A DNA stretch of 64,000 bases from Heliopora coerulea (lineage: Eukaryota > Cnidaria > Anthozoa > Scleralcyonacea > Helioporidae). The stretch is from positions 4,752,310 to 4,816,309 of the forward strand of contig JASJOG010000007.1 of assembly GCA_030142905.1 (NCBI GenBank). The letters are read 5' to 3'. The position numbers and the translations under genes are program-made. The notes below the pieces were generated by a model. That model was not told the origin of the DNA. It worked only from the letters and a program-made list of their open reading frames with translations, and did no database searches. Positions 58,395-64,000 of this stretch are shown here, piece after piece. Numbering within the stretch: the stretch's first letter is position 1; every line of letters starts with the position of its first letter.

Positions 58395-60956
58395 GGGTGT
58401 TTCATTTTATTTTCTATACCCATGTTTGTTGCAGCACTATTTACTTTTCAGTTGCGATAAAAAATAATTGCAGGATGTTTTAGAACCAATCACGTTCAGG
58501 CAGTTTAATAAATTCCCATGCAATGTCTTCTTCTGGAAAAAAAGCGACATCTTTAAAAAGTGACTGCTAAAGTTGAAAGTGTAGGACGTTTATACATGAG
58601 AAATAAAGAGGCAAGTTATAAGCTTAAGGGAGAGTCTGTTCGAGCAGAGGAGTTTATTTAAATGGGGAAATTGTTCGGAAAAATACGGTAAGAATAAGAA
58701 TAAGAAAAAGAACAAGCGTGATACACTTCAGTTTTAACAAAAGTGAGTTTTATTTGAATTAAATATAAAAAAATACTGAGTTAGAAAAGTTTAAGAGAAA
58801 AACTGATAAAAATTATCGTTCTTTAGAAAATTTTTGCTTGAGATGTGAATTATTACTGTTCCATATGTGAAATGACAATTTCGTGTGTGAAATTAATTTT
58901 TATGTGTGAATCTTCCATTTCACATGAGAAATACTTGCATCGTGGGCCAAGATTTCACGTTTGAAAAGGTTCGTATTTCATAGGTGAAAATTTTCCATTT
59001 CCATGTTTTTCCCATGTAAAATGACATGCGAAGTTTTCGTAATGGTATAAACCCTGAAATCATGAGAATGGGAATAAGACTTACCCAATTAAAACAGCGG
59101 ATTCTGCATGTACCATTCCTATATACTCTTCGACAAATAACAACTGTTAAAAATAAATGTAACGATCGATTAACTTTTTTCTAAACGTTAAGGAAGTCAC
59201 CTGTTGTCTTTATTTGTGAGTTCGCGATAAATTTTTTTGTTTGTCAGTTAGAGTTTCCTTGTCCATTTCTCCTGTAACATATACTTAAAAATTGCCGTAT
59301 GGGAAATGTGGAAACCATTCTGGAAAATTTTGGAATTAAACTGATGTTTGAAATAAAAAATTTGGATCACCACCTTTAACCCTTTTACCACGGCAATTCT
59401 CCCCTTAATGAGTAAAATCGTCTTGCGTTAGTCCGAGTAAAGCCAAGTCCGTAGGAGCGCATTTTCTGTGGCAAGTTTTTCAGTGACCATTTTTGTTTGG
59501 TCGTATACACAAGGAAATTTTCCCAAATTTTATGCATGACAAATACTTTTGGTGAAAAACTGGCGCGCCAGTTTTTATGTGGCAAAGAATGTCATATGCA
59601 AAAGTTTGCTCGTGTCAGCACGACCCGTCACACTGTCTGTAACCATTAATGGCGTATAGGGAAACGAGTTTTCACCACAGCATTTGCTGTATTTATATAC
59701 GAGATATCTTTGTCACAGAAAACTTGGCACAGGAAATTTGCTGATGTGGGTTAGGCTTAAAATAACACAAGTCTTATCCGGTAGAGAAACAGTTAATGGA
59801 GATTATTATAACACTTTGTCACTGATCCGGCTTTAGTTAGAGTAAAATAATAGAAATCTTATACCAACGGGAGAACGTTACATAAATAAAAATATTCATT
59901 TCAAAATTCAAAAGTACTAATACGTTGTATATTTAAAGTACTAGTGCATTTGAAGTATTTCAACGAACTAGAACTTTAAATCAGAAATCTTTGACAGCCC
60001 ATCTTACCATTCAAGAACATACGTGAAAAGACAATTATAGTAAAACGATATCGTAACAAACATTGTATAGAATTTTGGAAGTCTGTTCAAATTCTCGACA
60101 TTGGAGTCCGTGCATTAAGAACGCACTCGGACCGCGAAGTCCCTGGAAAGGTCTCCATCTCGTATTTAACTGTTCCTTAATATGCGATCATGTCCAGCTA
60201 TGAACAAAAATTACTATAAATTGATTTTTGACAAGCTTTGTAGATCAAGCGTTAAGGCATGTGATGATATTTAGATTTCTATCAACTATTCCATATAGAA
60301 GACAATATCATCACGTGATCTGCATGAGAATTCTTCATGCAAAACAAAGAATTCTTCATGCAAAACAAATAAAAAGAATAATTTTTATTGACCAAAGCAT
60401 TCTCAACACCATCGTCATTCTGCATACAACGTCACCCAGACTATTTTCACGTCTTATGGAAGACGTCAGGTTGGGCCCAGGGCAAAATAGATATTTAGGC
60501 CCCCCTCCCTTACAAAAATTATTTTGGTCGATATTGTTGTTGACAATAACATTTTCATCTGGTTCTTTACCGGAGAGCCTGAAGATAACTATTCCCGTGA
60601 AGACATGCGTGTGCTGCCCTGGCTCAGTGTAAGGGCTCAACGTTCAATGAATAAATAAGCAGCGTCGATTCGATAAAAGTAGCAAATCTTATTCAGTTCA
60701 TAAAGAAAATAGATATATCAGTATGCTGAGGAAGCCTCTCTTGAGCTGGTGCCCGGGGCCCCTTTTCAGGTTGGGGCGCGACAAACTGCCCCAGTTGCCC
60801 CCCTCTAAGGGCGGGCCTGTACAAGTATCAAGCACAGTGGTCAAGAAGCCGTGGTTTCTTTAGATGCCGAAATTTATAGGACGTCGTCGTTCAAGTTGAC
60901 GTCTTAGATCTTGAGGTCCCTATTGTTCAAGTTGACGTCTTAGATGTTAAGGTCCC

Positions 60957-61165
60957 TTTTACCACCCGAGATCTCGTCTAGAAGAGCTGAAAATCCTCCA
61001 TATGAACGCACTCAGGGCTGGCCCTCCTTTAGCACATGCGCGCTAGATCCAGCCTTACTCGAAGGGTCAGAAATTCCCATGTAAACACAAGGTCAAATTC
61101 AGCCCTCTTACTAGGGGCTAACTCCACCAAGAGGGCTGGCTCGCCTCCATATAAACGCCCCCTCG
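60957..61165. repeat. Partial relative of the TTAA element at 45291-45799
   Basis: Shared blocks: 'cccgagatctcg', 'gggctggccctcc', 'gcgctagatccagcc' or its near match, 'aagagggctggctcgcctcc' and 'atataaacgcccc'. The right end lacks TTAA, so this copy is decayed or truncated. Confidence 0.65.
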
Positions 61166-61989
61166 CAACTTTCGTCCTTATGAGTTGTTTTCTGAATATC
61201 AAATTTTCCCAATATCAAGACAAAGAGGCTATAAGGCTAGTTTAAAGGTATATAAAAGAAGCAAATAATCTATTGTGGGAGTTGCTTTCGTAAAAGATGT
61301 GAAAGATAATCACTTGTTATTTTTTAATTGCTTGTTAATTTTTCTGTAGATTGTTGAGCAAGCCACAGAGTCAAAATACATGTAAGTTGAAATAAATAAA
61401 TAGATTTAAGTAAAAAAATCTAGTGTTTTTTTTGATCTATTAATTGTTGTTATTGTTACTTTATTTGTAGTTTTTACACGATCTTCTAAGCTGTGTGACT
61501 CAGACGTTTATCGTTTGTAAATAAAGGTGATTATCATAAAGGCAGAAGTCACTTGATGTCAATTTATTTGTATTAAAATATACACCTATTCACTTAAGCT
61601 GGAGAACACTCCGATCAGCTTAAAGAGTATCATTAATTTTGTACATCATGTTGTTATCAGTTGTAACGTAAATATCTTTCGGCTTTTTGCATTTATCAGT
61701 TTTCTGTTAAAGTATAACCATAAATACGTCTTCTCAATAAATTAGTCTCGTTATTAAATATTTGAGGGCTAGAATCTGTCGTGGTTCTGTTTATTTGGTA
61801 CATTACTTGAAGTAAACGGAAAGTGGTTGAAGCAAGAGGCGAGCTAAACTTGCAGTGGCTTAAACTTAGTGTATAATAGTGACTGACAAAATTCTCGACT
61901 CTGCAATGAAAGATTAGTCTGACTAAGCCAGTGACAAGCCTAAAATTTCTTTGGTCACTATCATATTTTATAAAATCACGTTAACTGAG

Positions 61990-62330
61990 CGTTCGTTCTG
62001 CCAATTATGGTTGCTGGTTTATTTACGATATTGGACCGACCGGTCCAATTCGCTTTTCATTCCGGACCGATACATTTTGGGGGGAAAATCTTCGAGCTGA
62101 TTTTCATAAAATTTAAGGAGAATTAAGCATGTACTGAAAAAAGTTCCAAATAATAAAATGTGGTGGAACACTACCAATGCTTTTGTTTAAAGCTAATGGT
62201 ATAAAAGTACGACAATAGATCGTTTGTCTGGTGGAAAGAAGAAGCAAGACGAACAAGTAACAAGGTGTGGTCAACAACAATATCCTACGAAGAAAACTCA
62301 GTTAAAAATGGATAAGAAAACCAATCTTTA
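61990..62330. repeat. Dispersed repeat, copy B (partner at 11830-12200)
   Basis: Same orientation and block order as copy A, with moderate divergence and small indels. Both end near 'gaaaacca' text. No coding frame. Confidence 0.6.
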
Positions 62331-64000
62331 TGAGCCTTGTTTTTTTCGGTCCTTACTGGAACGTATTTGCTTTTCGTTTATTCACACAGACCTCGCATCT
62401 TCTTTGTTAAGTCTGAAAGAAACTTTATGCAAATACCTCTCGAACAGACCTCACACTCGGTTAATAAGTATTTACGATTGGCCTAAAGTGTTTGGAAAAC
62501 CAAGTGCAGATAGTGGTGTAGGCAGCTACTTCAAGTTAGGGGGACTGGTGGAAGAAAATTTAAGTTCGGGGGGGTGTTTTAGGTAAATGTACATTGCCTA
62601 TATTGTTGGAATACTGGGACAATACCTGCAGTTTTACACCAAGGGTAAAACGCATTTTGTGTTTAAGAAAAAGAATGTTTCAGTCGATTACTAATTTATT
62701 CATTAAGCCACTAAATACAGTTAAAAAATATCGCAGTTTTGTTAATGTTTATACAAAAGGAGACAATACATTTATTCAAGCCTTAGCGGCATCTGCGTGC
62801 ATCGCTGAAGTGTAATAAAATGTTAATACTATGTGCAGCACATCAGATTTTTTAACATATTATAGATTTTAGTTTTGAGATACAAGTACGAGCGATGAAG
62901 AAAAATAGGAAACGTTTGACCGCGCGTACGGAAAGCGAAAGAGGTTTAGTAACTAGGCGAAAGGGCAAGCAAAATACTTCCGGTAGTTCCCAAATCTAAT
63001 GAATAAGCAAACTACCGTTATTCTAAAGCGCTAAAAAGCAAGAATGAAATTGTTTTTAAATTTAATGCTCATAAAAGTGCGCAAATCTTCTAATTATGCT
63101 CGAGCAGTGCTTTTTTGAAAAATTATGCCCGTTTGCTCCAATTATGCCAAAAATTATGCTAGCACAATGGGCCAAACCTTAGTTGGTAACTAGGGCTTCG
63201 GGCTTAAAACAATGTGTTAAACCAAATGTGTTGTTTGCGACAGGTTGTGGCGTGAGTACAGCGGGAGGAAAAATGAACAATGGGCAATTTGCAACATATA
63301 TGACGAATACTGCTGCCCCAAATGTATTCCGAAAAACACAGATCTTTCTGATGACTTCTACCGCCCCAAATGTACTGGTTAAACATTTTGAACAATTTGA
63401 ACATTAGTGTTTGTTTCACATCAATCTGTAAAGCTTTTATATTATATATGTTACTCAAAGTGTTTCATTCCATCGAAATTCCTATTTTCTCTCATTGTTA
63501 ACTTTTCAAACTTTGTACCTCCTAACGGAGAATTTTTAAGTACGAGGGTATAATTTCATAAAAGAAACAGTTTTTTATTTATATAATTTCCATTCCACAC
63601 TAAGTTACGCAGTCCCCAACTTGAAAACGTCAGTAATTTATTGAAAATCCTCTCTTTATCAAATAGGTAGACTGACTGGCCCACTTTGCCCCACTAACAA
63701 AGTCCGTCAGAGCCCTGGGTATTAATGCCTCTGCAGCATATAGCACCGTTCATAAGACTTTGATATTTTTTAACTTGGTTAACAGAAGGCCCTTTGCACT
63801 TTTCAAATAGTTTTTACCTTTTAACGTGCATTTGTTTGGAAGATATCTTCTCACAAAGTCAAAAACAGCTAAAATTTAGCCCATTTTGCCCCACCCCACC
63901 CTATTAAGTAGAGGGCGCATTGTAGCTAAACGTCACTCAACCGCGCGGGGAAAAATTGATTGCTGCCATAATGGTCAAATTGTGGGGGGAAGGGCAAAAC

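Larger units (their letters stand above)
58395..64000. other. No gene recognised; repeat fragments
   Basis: 5.6 kb of AT-rich sequence. Visible: a loose run of 'gtgtgaaat' and 'tttcacatg' motifs (58845-58990), a relative of the TTAA element (60957-61165), copy B of the 11.8-kb repeat (61990-62330), a weak hAT-end fragment (62508-62590) and CCCC-rich scraps (60480-60500, 60750-60815). A 120-codon frame at 62224-62586 overlaps the repeat and is not called as a gene. Confidence 0.35.

Noticed and set aside
62224..62586. 120-codon plus-strand frame
   Set aside because: Its first half is copy B of a non-coding dispersed repeat and its end is a hAT-like G-rich fragment; no domain.

Overview
The window is animal nuclear DNA, probably from a cnidarian such as a stony coral. 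That placement is inference: it rests on AT-rich sequence, intron-bearing orthologues of animal genes, a CR1/L2-type LINE, a Penelope-like element with a GIY-YIG nuclease, and many short inverted-repeat transposons. No marker in the window fixes the species. Most short open frames are spurious, and the real genes had to be assembled from exons by reading splice sites.

Genes, left to right. (1) The 5' part of ribosomal protein L38 (RPL38) is on the minus strand at 2392-2885 and runs off the left edge. (2) RPL38 is head to head with POP7/RPP20, a subunit of RNase P and RNase MRP, which is complete in five exons on the plus strand at 2933-5462. (3) A complete METTL23-like methyltransferase lies on the minus strand at 7193-17493 in five coding exons (219 aa). 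(4) A complete anoctamin/TMEM16 lies on the minus strand at 20903-42908 in five coding exons (896 aa), one of them 1,553 nt long. All exon joins keep frame and have GT/AG borders. The right third (43-64 kb) holds no gene that I recognise.

Mobile DNA fills the rest. A CR1/L2-type LINE with one intact long ORF (C4HC3 zinc finger, endonuclease, reverse transcriptase, and a 2A-like motif near the N-terminus) sits antisense in anoctamin intron 1. A decayed Penelope-like element at 50.85-52.68 kb is flanked by inverted repeats of about 180 bp, each carrying a hammerhead-ribozyme-like core. Two non-autonomous hAT elements keep their 8-bp target duplications. Further elements are a TTAA-flanked element, several other TIR elements, a nested foldback structure with a GC-rich core, a tRNA-derived SINE in two copies, a two-copy repeat of about 335 bp, near-perfect hairpins and microsatellites.

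The four genes are housekeeping or membrane functions and do not form a pathway. The only evident regulatory coupling is the compact shared RPL38/POP7 promoter. The most interesting signals are the Penelope hammerhead repeats, the LINE 2A-like motif, the anoctamin exon structure and the nested foldback.
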